A stretch of DNA of 64,000 nucleotides from Amycolatopsis iheyensis (GCF_024703995.1 NZ_JAMXQV010000012.1:186001-250000); one strand, 5' to 3'. Positions 7,740 to 16,137 are shown, counted from the first letter of the stretch. The notes: generated by a model not told the origin, from the sequence alone. Numbers and translations: made by a program.

Positions 7740-9398
7740 ATGAGTTCCGATACCTACGACTTCGTCATCGTCGGCGGTGGCTCGGCGGGCTGCGCGCTGG
7801 CGAACCGGCTGTCCGCGGACCCGTCGAACAAGGTCCTCGTCCTGGAAGCGGGGCGGTCGGACTACAAGTGGGACGTCTTCATCCACATGCCGGCCGCGCT
7901 GACCTTCCCGATCGGGTCGAAGTTCTACGACTGGGGCTACCGCAGCGAGCCCGAGCCGCACATGAACCGGCGCCGCATCTACCACGCGCGCGGCAAGGTG
8001 CTCGGCGGGTCGTCCAGCATCAACGGGATGATCTTCCAGCGCGGCAACCCGATGGACTACGAGCGCTGGGCCGGCGACGCCGGGATGTCCACTTGGGACT
8101 ACGCGCACTGCCTGCCGTACTTCAACCGCATGGAGAACTGCCTGGCCGATGCTCCCGACGGCCAGTGGCGCGGACACGACGGACCGCTCGAACTCGAACG
8201 CGGCCCGGCGACCAACCCGCTCTTCGGCGCCTTCTTCGACGCCGCCGAGCAGGCGGGTTACCCGCGCACCGACGACGTCAACGGCTACCGCCAGGAAGGC
8301 TTCGCGGCCTTCGACCGCAACGTCCGGAAAGGACGGCGGCTGTCCGCGGCGGGCGCGTACCTGCACCCGGTGGAGAACCGGCCCAACCTCACGGTGAAGA
8401 CGCACGCCTTCGTGTCGCAGATCCTCTTCGACGGCACCCGCGCGATCGGCGTCGAGTACGCCGAGGGCCGGGGCGTGCCGGGTGAGGTGTACGGCAAGGA
8501 GATCATCCTCTGCGGTGGGGCGATCAACAGCCCGCAGCTGCTGCAGCTCTCCGGCGTCGGCAACGCGGCCGATCTGGAGAAGCTCGGCATCGACGTCGTG
8601 AAGGACCTGCCGGGTGTCGGCGAGAACCTGCAGGACCACCTGGAGGTGTACATCCAGTACGCCTGCAAGCAGCCGGTGTCGATGCAGCCGTCGCTGGCGA
8701 AGTGGAAGCGGCCCTACATCGGCGCGCAGTGGCTGTTCCTGCGGAACGGCCCGGCCGCCACCAACCACTTCGAGGGCGGCGGGTTCGTCCGGTCCAACGA
8801 CGAGGTGAAGTACCCGAACCTGATGTTCCACTTCCTGCCGGTGGCGATCCGCTACGACGGGTCGGCGCCCACGGAAGGCCACGGCTACCAGGTGCACGTC
8901 GGCCCGATGTACGCCGACACCCGTGGCTCGGTGAAGCTCACCTCCACCGACCCGCGGCAGCACCCGGCCATCAAGTTCAACTACCTCTCGACCGAGAACG
9001 ACCGCAAGGAATGGGTCGAGGCCGTGCGGGTGGCCCGGAAGATCCTCAACCAGTCCGCGATGGACCAGTACAACGGCGGGGAGATCTCGCCGGGGCCGTC
9101 GGTCGAGACGGACGAGGAGATCCTCGACTGGGTCGCCAAGGACGCCGAGACCGCGCTGCACCCGTCGTGCACCGCGAAGATGGGCGTGGACGAGAAGTCC
9201 GTCGTCGACCCGCAGACCATGCGGGTGCACGGCACCGAGGGCCTGCGCGTCGTCGACGCTTCGGTCATGCCCTACATCCCCAACGGCAACATCTACGCGC
9301 CGGTGATGATGACGGCCGAGAAGGCCGCCGACCTCATCCTCGGCAACACCCCGCTGGCCCCGATCAAGACGCCGTTCTACCGGCACGGAGAGAACTAG
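7740..9398 (+). CDS. betA: Choline dehydrogenase (GMC oxidoreductase)
   Basis: 552 residues from ATG at 7740 (GAGGAG-type RBS 9 bases away). The N-terminal FAD motif is DFVIVGGGSAGCALANRLS, followed by the GMC signature GKVLGGSSSINGMIFQRG (~85-102). The C-terminal active-site segment HPSCTAKMG and the conserved NGNIYAPVMMTAEKAAD close the fold. Length matches BetA (~550). It oxidises choline to betaine aldehyde at the membrane or cytosol, feeding BetB encoded two genes upstream. Last gene of the operon; a terminator hairpin follows. Confidence 0.9.
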   Translation: MSSDTYDFVIVGGGSAGCALANRLSADPSNKVLVLEAGRSDYKWDVFIHMPAALTFPIGSKFYDWGYRSEPEPHMNRRRIYHARGKVLGGSSSINGMIFQRGNPMDYERWAGDAGMSTWDYAHCLPYFNRMENCLADAPDGQWRGHDGPLELERGPATNPLFGAFFDAAEQAGYPRTDDVNGYRQEGFAAFDRNVRKGRRLSAAGAYLHPVENRPNLTVKTHAFVSQILFDGTRAIGVEYAEGRGVPGEVYGKEIILCGGAINSPQLLQLSGVGNAADLEKLGIDVVKDLPGVGENLQDHLEVYIQYACKQPVSMQPSLAKWKRPYIGAQWLFLRNGPAATNHFEGGGFVRSNDEVKYPNLMFHFLPVAIRYDGSAPTEGHGYQVHVGPMYADTRGSVKLTSTDPRQHPAIKFNYLSTENDRKEWVEAVRVARKILNQSAMDQYNGGEISPGPSVETDEEILDWVAKDAETALHPSCTAKMGVDEKSVVDPQTMRVHGTEGLRVVDASVMPYIPNGNIYAPVMMTAEKAADLILGNTPLAPIKTPFYRHGEN

Positions 9399-9413
9399 CC
9401 CGGACGTCGCAGC

Positions 9414-9440
9414 GCCCGTACCGCCATCCTCGGTACGGGC
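9414..9440 (+). terminator. Hairpin terminator after betA
   Basis: A perfect 10-bp stem, GCCCGTACCG (9414-9423) with CGGTACGGGC (9431-9440), and a 7-base loop, lies 16 bases after the betA stop. There is no T-tract, which is usual for high-GC actinobacteria. Confidence 0.7.
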
Positions 9441-9460
9441 CTTCGACGTGCCCGGATTAC

Positions 9461-9477
9461 CCGTTACCCGGTAACGG
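9461..9477. promoter_or_regulatory. 17-bp perfect palindrome, candidate operator of the ferredoxin-reductase operon
   Basis: CCGTTACC-C-GGTAACGG: 8-bp arms around one central base, 101-117 bases upstream of the Rieske ferredoxin start. A TTGACG (9499-9504) that could serve as a -35 element lies just downstream. Position and symmetry suggest a dimeric regulator site. It does not match the other palindromes in this locus, so a different regulator may be involved. Confidence 0.5.
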
Positions 9478-9578
9478 AAACTACCGGGGCGTACCCCCTT
9501 GACGACGTCCTTCACGGCACTCAGACTTTGTTGCGGATCACAGTTGATGTTCCCCAATGCGCAACACTCGGAGGAGTC

Positions 9579-9899
9579 ATGATTCGCGCATGCACCGTGG
9601 ACGAGCTGCCCCCCGGGGAGTCCGTCCGGATCCCCGGGGCCCCCGCCATCGCGGTGTTCCACACCGAAGACGGCGAGCTGTACGCCATCGACGACACGTG
9701 CACCCACCAGGACGCCTCGCTGGCCGACGGCTGGCTCGAAGGCTGCTTCGTCGAGTGCCCGCTGCACGCCGCGCTGTTCGACCTGCGCACCGGTATGCCG
9801 AGCTGCCTGCCCGCGAAGGAACCGGTGCGCACGTACCCGGTCGTCGTCGACGAAGGGGTCGTCTACATCCAGGGCACGGCCCGGGAGGACGCCGCGTGA
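9579..9899 (+). CDS. Rieske [2Fe-2S] ferredoxin
   Basis: 106 residues from ATG at 9579, chosen because GAGGAG sits just upstream (9571-9576); longer in-frame starts lack one. Cluster ligands are C41-x-H43 (DTCTHQDASL) and C60-x2-H63 (VECPLHAALF). Length and spacing match the small ferredoxin components of three-component Rieske oxygenases (BphF/HcaC type). It probably passes electrons from the adjacent reductase to the betaine Rieske oxygenase encoded at 2596-3717. The stop overlaps the GTG of the reductase gene (GTGA). Confidence 0.88.
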   Translation: MIRACTVDELPPGESVRIPGAPAIAVFHTEDGELYAIDDTCTHQDASLADGWLEGCFVECPLHAALFDLRTGMPSCLPAKEPVRTYPVVVDEGVVYIQGTAREDAA

Positions 9900-11026
9900 A
9901 GCGGATCGCGGTCGTCGGCGCGTCGCTCGCCGGGGTCCGCGCCGCGCAGGAGCTGCGCGCGCAGGGCTACGACGGCGGGATCGTGCTGATCGGCGAAGAG
10001 CGGCACCTGCCTTACGACCGGCCGCCGCTGTCCAAGGGTTTTCTGGCCGGGACCACTTCCCGGGCCTCGCTGGAGCTGCTCGACGCCGGCGACCTCGCGT
10101 CACTGGCGCTCGACTTCCGGCTCGGCGTGCGCGCGACGGCGCTGGAGCCGTCGGACCGCCGCGTCCGGTTGTCGGACGGCAGTTCGGTGCACGCCGACGG
10201 CGTCGTCATCGCCACCGGCGGCCGCGCCCGCACGCTCCCGGGGTTCGAAGGCGCCCACACGCTGCGGTCGATCGACGACGCGCTCGCCCTGCGCGAGGCC
10301 CTGGTCCCCGGGGCGCGCGTGGTCGTGGTCGGGGCCGGGTTCATCGGCGCCGAGGTGGCTTCGACGTGCCGCGCCCTGGGGCTCGAGGTGACCGTCTTGG
10401 AGGCATTGCCGGCGCCGCTCGCGCCGGTGCTCGGCCCCGAGCTGGCCGCGGTGTGCGCGCGGCTGCACGCCGACCACGGCACCGACCTGCGCTGCGGCGT
10501 GTCGGTGACGGGCATGGATCCCTCGGGCGTCCACCTGGCCGACGGCTCGATGGTCCCGGCCGACGTCGTCGTGACGGGCGTCGGGATGACCCCGGCGACC
10601 GACTGGCTGGCCGGCTCGGGGTTGAAGGTCGGCAACGGCGTCCACACCGACACCGGGCTGGTCACCGAGCTGCCGCAGGTGGTCGCGGTGGGCGATGTCG
10701 CGCGGTACGGCGGACGGCGGCACGAGCACTGGACGAACGCGTCCGAGCAGGCGCCGGTCGCGGTGGCGAACCTGCTCGCCGGGCAGACCGCACGCACGTA
10801 CTCGCCGAGCGGGTACGTCTGGTCGGACCAGTATTCGGGCACTCTGCAGCTGGCCGGGCACCCGCGTCCGGACGACTCGCTCTCGGTGGTCGACGGCGAG
10901 CTGTCGGCCTCGTCGTTCGCGGCGGTCTGGGCGCGCGACGGCGAGACGGTGGGCGTGTTCGCGCTGAACAACGCGAAGCTGTTCAACCGCCTGCGCCGCC
11001 CGCTCCGGCGCCCGGCCGTCGTCTGA
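9896..11026 (+). CDS. Ferredoxin reductase, FAD/NAD(P)-dependent (pyridine nucleotide-disulphide family)
   Basis: 376 residues starting at GTG 9896, which overlaps the ferredoxin stop by four bases. The FAD-binding motif VVGASLAGVRAAQELR is at the N-terminus and the NAD-binding motif VVVVGAGFIGAEVAST near residue 145. A conserved YDRPPLSKGFL follows the first domain and the second FAD contact is in TELPQVVAVGDVARY. This is the BphA4/HcaD class of oxygenase reductase. With the ferredoxin it forms an NAD(P)H to ferredoxin to Rieske oxygenase electron chain. The matching oxygenase is probably the one at 2596-3717. Confidence 0.9.
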   Translation: MKRIAVVGASLAGVRAAQELRAQGYDGGIVLIGEERHLPYDRPPLSKGFLAGTTSRASLELLDAGDLASLALDFRLGVRATALEPSDRRVRLSDGSSVHADGVVIATGGRARTLPGFEGAHTLRSIDDALALREALVPGARVVVVGAGFIGAEVASTCRALGLEVTVLEALPAPLAPVLGPELAAVCARLHADHGTDLRCGVSVTGMDPSGVHLADGSMVPADVVVTGVGMTPATDWLAGSGLKVGNGVHTDTGLVTELPQVVAVGDVARYGGRRHEHWTNASEQAPVAVANLLAGQTARTYSPSGYVWSDQYSGTLQLAGHPRPDDSLSVVDGELSASSFAAVWARDGETVGVFALNNAKLFNRLRRPLRRPAVV

Positions 11027-11064
11027 AAGTCTCAACCGAGGTTTCAAAGATACGCTTCAGCCAC

Positions 11065-11553
11065 ATGGAGCTGACTCTCGACGAGCTGCGGGCGCTGACC
11101 GGCTGGGCCGCCGACTGCGCCGCACGAGCCCTGCCGCTGATCCCGGGTGACCCGCGCCCGGCGGCGGCCATCTCGGCGGCGCGGGAGTTCGCTTCGGGGG
11201 GTCCACGCACGAAGGCCCTGCGCACGGCGGCCTGGGCCGCGTTGGCCGCGGCGGGGGCGGCCGAAGACCCGGCGGCTTCGGCGGCGGCCCGAGCCGCCGT
11301 CGGCGCGGCGGGCGCGGCCTACCTGCACCCGCTGGAGTCGCCACACCAGGTCAAGCACATCGTCGGTCCGTCCCAGCAGGCGGCGCTGGCGTGCGAACTC
11401 GCCGGCGGCGACGCCTCGGCCGAGATCGCCTGGGCGCTGGACCACGCCCCGCCGGAGGTCCGCGAGCTCCTGCGCCGCTTCCCACCGGGCAAGCCGGGCC
11501 GCACCCGCCTCGGCGAGCTGCACCGGCAGCTGGAGACCGCGCTGCGCGGCTGA
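11065..11553 (+). CDS. Putative immunity protein (Imm5-like helical family)
   Basis: 162 residues from ATG at 11065. The start LTLDELRALTGWAADCAARAL and the later blocks RTKALRTAAWAA, AYLHPLESPHQVKHIVGPSQQAA and PPEVRELLRRFPPGKPGRTRLGEL (quoted in part) match a small alpha-helical actinobacterial family annotated as putative immunity proteins. Function is not established. No cognate toxin gene is adjacent: it sits 38 bp after the reductase gene and is convergent with the epoxide hydrolase gene (5-bp gap between stops). It could be an orphan immunity gene against a neighbour's toxin. The sequence is strongly alanine-rich (runs such as AALAAAGAAEDPAA). Confidence 0.55.
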   Translation: MELTLDELRALTGWAADCAARALPLIPGDPRPAAAISAAREFASGGPRTKALRTAAWAALAAAGAAEDPAASAAARAAVGAAGAAYLHPLESPHQVKHIVGPSQQAALACELAGGDASAEIAWALDHAPPEVRELLRRFPPGKPGRTRLGELHRQLETALRG

Positions 11554-11558
11554 GGTGC

Positions 11559-12710
11559 TCACGGACGCGCGGCCAGCACCGCCGCGAGACCTTCGCGCAG
11601 GTCCCGGACGAAGAACCCGGGCACCTCCAGCGACGGGAAGTGCCCACCGGCTTCGGGCGCGCGCCAGCGGACGATCTGCCGGTACCGCTCCCGCGCCCAG
11701 GGACGCGGGGTCTTCTCGATGTCGCGGGGGTACATGGTGACCGCCGCCGGGACGTCGACCCGCAGCTCGGGGTCGAGCGAGTTGTGGCTCTCGTGGTAGA
11801 TGCGAGCCGCCGACGCGCCACTGCGCGTCAGCCAGTACAGCGTGACGTCGTCGAGCACGCGGTCCCGGGAAACCGTCTCGAACGGGCTGTCCCCGGTGTC
11901 CGTCCACTCGGCGAACTTGTCGAGGATCCAGGCGAGCAGCCCGACGGGTGAGTCGACGAGCGCGTAGCCGATGGTCTGCGGCCGGGTCGCCTGCTGCTTC
12001 GCGTACGCCGCGCGGTGCCGCCAGAAGTGGCGGGTTTCCTCGGTCCACCGGCGTTCCTCCGCCGTCAGCCCGTCGGTGGACAACCCGGGCGGGGCCTCCG
12101 CGAACGTCGTGTGGACGCCCAGCACGTGCGCCGGAAAGCGGCCGGCGAGGACCGTGGTGATGGTGCCGCCCCAGTCACCGCCGTGGGCGGTGAACTCCGC
12201 GTAGCCGAGCCGTCCCATCAGCTCCACCCAGGCGGCGGCGATCTTCTCGGTGCCCCACCCGGTGGTGGCCGGCTTGCCGCTGTAGCCGAAGCCCGGCAGC
12301 GAGGGGGCCACGACGTGGAACGCCGGCGCGGTCGCGTCCGCCGGATCGGCGAGCTCGTCGATGACGTCGACGAACTCGGCGACGCTGCCCGGCCAGCCGT
12401 GCGTCATGACCAGCGGGGTGGCGTCCGCCCGCGGGGACCGGCGGTGCAGGAAGTGGATGCCCAGCCCGTCGATGGTCGTGCGGAACTGGCCGATCTCCTC
12501 GAGCCGCGCTTCGAACCCGCGCCAGTCGTACCCGGTGCGCCAGTAGGCCACGACGTCGGCGAGGTCGGCGAGCGGGACGCCCTGGTCCCAGCGGCGGGCG
12601 CCGTGGACCGTCTCGGCTTCCGGCAGCCGCGCCGCGGCCAGCCGCGCGCGCAGGTCGTCGAGGTCGGCGTCGGGAGCGTGGGCTTCGAACGGGTGCACCT
12701 CGCGGGTCAT
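11559..12710 (-). CDS. Epoxide hydrolase (alpha/beta hydrolase with EHN N-terminal domain)
   Basis: 383 residues. The N-terminal ~100 residues are the EHN domain (PFEAHAPDADLDDLRARLA start). The oxyanion-hole motif is HGWPGS (~104-109), the nucleophile is D179 in HGGDWGGTI and the catalytic His is in GGHFPSLEVP near the C-terminus. It would hydrolyse an epoxide to a diol through a covalent aspartyl ester. The physiological substrate is not apparent. The gene is divergent from a CGNR zinc-finger regulator, with repeated operator-like sequences between them, so it is probably the regulator's target. Confidence 0.88.
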   Translation of the reverse strand: MTREVHPFEAHAPDADLDDLRARLAAARLPEAETVHGARRWDQGVPLADLADVVAYWRTGYDWRGFEARLEEIGQFRTTIDGLGIHFLHRRSPRADATPLVMTHGWPGSVAEFVDVIDELADPADATAPAFHVVAPSLPGFGYSGKPATTGWGTEKIAAAWVELMGRLGYAEFTAHGGDWGGTITTVLAGRFPAHVLGVHTTFAEAPPGLSTDGLTAEERRWTEETRHFWRHRAAYAKQQATRPQTIGYALVDSPVGLLAWILDKFAEWTDTGDSPFETVSRDRVLDDVTLYWLTRSGASAARIYHESHNSLDPELRVDVPAAVTMYPRDIEKTPRPWARERYRQIVRWRAPEAGGHFPSLEVPGFFVRDLREGLAAVLAARP

Positions 12711-12732
12711 GTCGGGCCTCCTGATCGTCGCG

Positions 12733-12812
12733 GAACCGGCTTTGCTGGTTCTGAACCGGCTGAGAAGGTTCTAACACGGACCGTCGGCCACGAGCAACCT
12801 GCTAAGCTGGTT
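12733..12812. promoter_or_regulatory. Three GAACC-GGTTC inverted repeats between ehn hydrolase and CGNR regulator
   Basis: GAACCGGCTTTGCTGGTTC (12733-12751), GAACC-N9-GGTTC (12753-12771) and AACC-N9-GGTT (12796-12812) share the same half-sites and a 19-bp span, the first two 20 bp apart. They fill the 104-bp divergent gap. The third ends two bases before the regulator's GTG, which has no Shine-Dalgarno, so that transcript may be leaderless. Most likely operators for the adjacent CGNR regulator. Confidence 0.65.
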
Positions 12813-12814
12813 CC

Positions 12815-13381
12815 GTGGCGGCCCGGTACCCCGACTTCCGGCTCGGCAGCGTGCTGGCGACGAGCTTCACGGCGACCCTGACCGAGCGGTGTGGTGACGC
12901 CCTGGAACGCATCCCCACGCCGCAGCGGCTCGTCGATTGGCTGGCCGTGAGCGGTCTCGCCGTCGAGTCCTGCACTCCCGCGCAGCTCGACCTCGCCCGC
13001 GAGCTGCGGGAAGCCATCCACGCCGCCGCGACCGCGACCGCGCGCGGGGAAGCGCTGCCCGCGGCCGCCGTCCAAGTCATCAACGAACGCAGCACGCGGG
13101 GCCGGGCCGCGCCGGTGCTCACGCCCGAGGGCGACCGGCGCTGGCAGCTCGGCTCGGCTTCCCGCGTGGAAGACGCCTTGAGCGTCATCGCCGCCGACGC
13201 GATCGGCATCGTCTCCGGCGAACGCGACGGGCGGATGGCCTTGTGCGGGTCGCCGACCTGCCAGGCCGCTTTCTTCGACACGAGCCAGAGCCGCACCCGC
13301 CGGTGGTGCGACATGGGCACGTGCGGGAACCGCGAGAAAAAAGCGCGCTACCTGGCCAACCAGCGCAAGAAGTCCGGCTAG
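12815..13381 (+). CDS. CGNR zinc-finger / ABATE-domain transcriptional regulator
   Basis: 188 residues from GTG at 12815. The N-terminal ~130 residues match the ABATE (stress-induced) domain (RELREAIHAAATA region). The C-terminal zinc finger carries MALCGSPTCQAAFFDTSQSR and RRWCDMGTCGNREKKARY, with the CGNR signature and four metal-binding cysteines. Such proteins are presumed DNA-binding regulators. Repeats overlapping the start suggest autoregulation and control of the divergent epoxide hydrolase. The stop shares a CTAG with the stop of the next, convergent gene. Confidence 0.85.
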   Translation: MAARYPDFRLGSVLATSFTATLTERCGDALERIPTPQRLVDWLAVSGLAVESCTPAQLDLARELREAIHAAATATARGEALPAAAVQVINERSTRGRAAPVLTPEGDRRWQLGSASRVEDALSVIAADAIGIVSGERDGRMALCGSPTCQAAFFDTSQSRTRRWCDMGTCGNREKKARYLANQRKKSG

Positions 13382-14358
13382 AGCGAGAGCTCGTCGAGGT
13401 CCGATTCCAGGCGGGCCCGCCAGGTCCAGCGGCGCTCGGTCTTGTCGACGTCTTCACCGGCGGGCGGGCCCAGCGGCAACGCCGGGTCCACGATCCCGAA
13501 CGTCACCCGGTACGCCAGCACCGAAGCCGCGGTGCGGATCCACGCGTCGCCCGACGCGCCCGCCGGTGGCGCGACGCCGAGCGCGTGGCCGAACCAGGTC
13601 GGGAGCAGGGCGTTCGAGCCCAGCGCGTCCGTGATGCGGGTGCGCAGCCGCACCTGCAGGTCGTGCCAGGCCCGCTCCGCCCGTTCCAGCTGCGGGACGA
13701 TCCGCGCCTCGACCGCGTCCGCCTCGCGCAGCGCGAGCTTCGCCTGCTCCGCCGCCTCCTCCGCGGCCGGGATCTCTTCGTCCAGCAACGTCCGGCGCCG
13801 CGTCGACAACGCCCGCAACGACGACTCGGCGTCCCCGCGGCCGCGCGCCGCCCGATCGGTCGTGGCCAGCACACCGATCACGGCCAGCAGATCGCCGTCG
13901 CAGCGGGACAACGCCTCGCGGACCTCGGAAAGGCGCGCGATCTCCTGCTGGTGGCGGGCGCGCTGCTCCTTCGTGACGAGCTCCTTGTGCAGGTCGTCCC
14001 AGCGGGCGGCCTCCGCGGCCAGCGCCCGCGTCTCCGCGCCGACGTCGTCGAGGTTCACCTGCGGCACGCCGTCGGACACGCGCACCGCGCGCTCCAGGGC
14101 CTGCACCTGCTGCTGCAGCCGCTCCAGCTGCCGACCGAGCTGGTCGATCCGGCCCTCCTGGACCGGCTCCGGCCGGAGCTGCTCGGCGAACTCCTCGCGC
14201 AACGCGGCATCGCGGGCGTCGACGTCCTCGATCGCCGTGCGCAACCCGTCGACCGCCGCGAACAGCTCGTCGAGGTCCCGGCGGGTGGTGTCCGGGTACT
14301 CCTGGTACTCCTGGGTGAATTCGGGGTCGTCGCCGTAGGTCGCGTAGCCGTGGCTCAT
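13378..14358 (-). CDS. Unknown coiled-coil protein
   Basis: 326 residues from ATG at 14358, which overlaps the upstream gene's stop (ATGA). I do not recognise a named domain. Residues ~10-100 and ~110-240 are rich in charged heptads (LGRQLERLQQQVQALERAV; LREADAVEARIVPQLERAERA), so long coiled coils are expected. The C-terminus (~240-326) is globular with many Trp/Arg. No signal peptide is visible. Coupling to a four-helix membrane protein with its own N-terminal coiled coil suggests the two form one membrane-attached complex. Possible structural or envelope role; function unknown. Confidence 0.7.
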   Translation of the reverse strand: MSHGYATYGDDPEFTQEYQEYPDTTRRDLDELFAAVDGLRTAIEDVDARDAALREEFAEQLRPEPVQEGRIDQLGRQLERLQQQVQALERAVRVSDGVPQVNLDDVGAETRALAAEAARWDDLHKELVTKEQRARHQQEIARLSEVREALSRCDGDLLAVIGVLATTDRAARGRGDAESSLRALSTRRRTLLDEEIPAAEEAAEQAKLALREADAVEARIVPQLERAERAWHDLQVRLRTRITDALGSNALLPTWFGHALGVAPPAGASGDAWIRTAASVLAYRVTFGIVDPALPLGPPAGEDVDKTERRWTWRARLESDLDELSL

Positions 14359-14903
14359 GGGATCCGGCTTTCCCGCCACAGCAGCCCGGCCGTGGCCGCG
14401 ACGCCCAGCGCCGTCAGGATCGTGCACACGACCGCCCCCGGCCACGGAACCAGCGCCGCGACCAGCAGCACCGCCGTGACGCTGCCCGCCCACGCCGCCC
14501 GCGTCCGCTCGCGGATGACGTCGCCGACGCGACGGACCGGTCCGAAGCCGATCCACAGCCCCGCTGCGAACAGCGGAACGAGCGCGAGCAGCCACACCGG
14601 TTCGAGGACGTCGAACAGGACCAGCGCCGCGGCGACCAGCGGCACCAGCACCGGCGGGGCCGCGAAGTAGACGACCGCGCGCTGCGTCGCGGCGTGCCGG
14701 GACTCCAGCTCGGCGTTCGCGAGCCGGTGCTTCGCCTCGTCGAACGCCAGCTCGGCGTCGAGCAGCCGGTGGGCCGTCGCGACGAGCTCGTCCATCGCCT
14801 CGACGTCGGCGGGTGGGGTCGTCAGCCCGTCGCGCAGGTCCTGCTTGAGCCGGCCCACGCGGGTTTCCGCCTGGTCCCGGTCGTGCTGGGCTGGAGTCGT
14901 CAC
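14355..14903 (-). CDS. Unknown membrane protein with N-terminal coiled coil
   Basis: 182 residues. Residues ~5-75 are charged and helical (QAETRVGRLKQDLRDGL; ELAFDEAKHRLANAELESRH quoted in part). Then come about four membrane spans: VVYFAAPPVLVPLVAAALVL, VWLLALVPLFAAGLWIGFG, AGSVTAVLLVAALVPWPGA and VVCTILTALGVAATAGLLW. No family is recognised. It is translationally coupled to the coiled-coil gene downstream (ATGA at 14355-14358) and begins 55 bases from the E2 stop on the same strand, so it may have its own promoter there or read through from the bkd operon. Confidence 0.72.
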   Translation of the reverse strand: MTTPAQHDRDQAETRVGRLKQDLRDGLTTPPADVEAMDELVATAHRLLDAELAFDEAKHRLANAELESRHAATQRAVVYFAAPPVLVPLVAAALVLFDVLEPVWLLALVPLFAAGLWIGFGPVRRVGDVIRERTRAAWAGSVTAVLLVAALVPWPGAVVCTILTALGVAATAGLLWRESRIP

Positions 14904-14958
14904 GCGAACACTTTAAGTGCCACGGCCGTCACCACCGGACAATGCGCGCGGTGAGTCG

Positions 14959-16137
14959 TTACAGGTCGCCCAGGGCCGTGACCGGCGACTCCACGCAGTC
15001 CGCGACGAACCGCAGGAAGCCACCCGCCGTGCCGCCGTCGCAGACGCGGTGGTCGAAGGCCAGTGTCAGCTCGCAGACCTTGCGCACACCCAGCGTCCCG
15101 TCGACCACCCACGGCCGGTCGATGATCCGGCCGATGCCGAGGATCGCGGCCTCGGGGTGGTTGATGATCGCGGCCGAGCCGTCGACGCCGAAGACGCCGT
15201 AGTTGTTGACGGTGAACGTGCCGCCGGTGAGGTCCGCGGGCGCGAGCTTGCCGTCGCGCGCGGTCTTCGCGCGGTCGCCGATCGCCGCCGACAGGTCCCG
15301 CGTCGACATGTCTCCGGCGTCGCGCACCACCGGCACGACGAGCCCGCGGTCGGTCTGCGCGGCGAACCCGAGGTGGATCTCGTCGAGCAGCACGATCTCG
15401 TCGCCCTCGACGCGCGAGTTCAGCTCCGGGTACTTCTTGAGCCCCGCGACGGCGAACCGCGCGATCAGCCCGAGCAGGCTGACCGGCCGGTCCGACCTGG
15501 CGTTCAGCGCCACGCGCGCGGCGACCAGCTCGGACGCGTCGACGTCCACCCAGACCGTGGCCTCGGGGATCTCCCGCCGGGACGTCGTGAGCTTGTCGGC
15601 GACGGCCTTGCGCACCCCGGTCAGCGGGATCCGCTTGCCGTTCGCGGCGGGCTTCTTCCGCAGCATCGCCTCGACGTCGGCGCGGCGGATGATGCCGTCC
15701 GCGCCGGTGGGGGTCACCTTCGTGAGGTCGATTCCGTTGTCCGAAGCCAGTTTCCGCACGAACGGCGAGATCACGCCCGGAGTCTTCGTTTTCGGGGCGG
15801 GGGTTTCGACGCGGCGGACCCGCTTGCGCCGGGTCGTCGGCGCGGTGCCGTACCCGATCAGGACGTTGCCGCTGCCGGCGGACGTCGTGACGCCCGGCTC
15901 GGCGAACCCGCCGACGCTCAGCAGCGGCGAGCCGACCGGCAGCAGCTGCCCCGGCTCGCCGTGCAGCGCGGACACCACGCCGGCGAAGGGCACCGGCACC
16001 TCGACCGACGCCTTCGCCGTCTCGACCTCGACGACCACCTGGTCGACCGCGACCGTGTCGCCGACGCCGACGTGCCAGTTCAGGATCGCCGCCTCGGTCA
16101 GGCCCTCGCCGAGGTCCGGCAGCAGGAAGTCAGGCAC
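14959..16137 (-). CDS. bkdC: Branched-chain 2-oxoacid dehydrogenase E2 (dihydrolipoamide acyltransferase)
   Basis: 392 residues from GTG at 16137, overlapping the E1beta stop by eight bases. The N-terminal lipoyl domain carries the lipoylated lysine K42 in VEVETAKASVEVP. A peripheral subunit-binding domain lies at ~115-155 (SPFVRKLASDNGIDLTKV). The C-terminal acyltransferase domain has the catalytic DHRVCDGG (H363, D367). With one lipoyl domain it is the BKD/acetoin type. It transfers acyl groups from E1 to CoA, supplying branched starter units or degrading Val/Leu/Ile. No E3 is encoded next to it. Confidence 0.92.
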   Translation of the reverse strand: MPDFLLPDLGEGLTEAAILNWHVGVGDTVAVDQVVVEVETAKASVEVPVPFAGVVSALHGEPGQLLPVGSPLLSVGGFAEPGVTTSAGSGNVLIGYGTAPTTRRKRVRRVETPAPKTKTPGVISPFVRKLASDNGIDLTKVTPTGADGIIRRADVEAMLRKKPAANGKRIPLTGVRKAVADKLTTSRREIPEATVWVDVDASELVAARVALNARSDRPVSLLGLIARFAVAGLKKYPELNSRVEGDEIVLLDEIHLGFAAQTDRGLVVPVVRDAGDMSTRDLSAAIGDRAKTARDGKLAPADLTGGTFTVNNYGVFGVDGSAAIINHPEAAILGIGRIIDRPWVVDGTLGVRKVCELTLAFDHRVCDGGTAGGFLRFVADCVESPVTALGDL

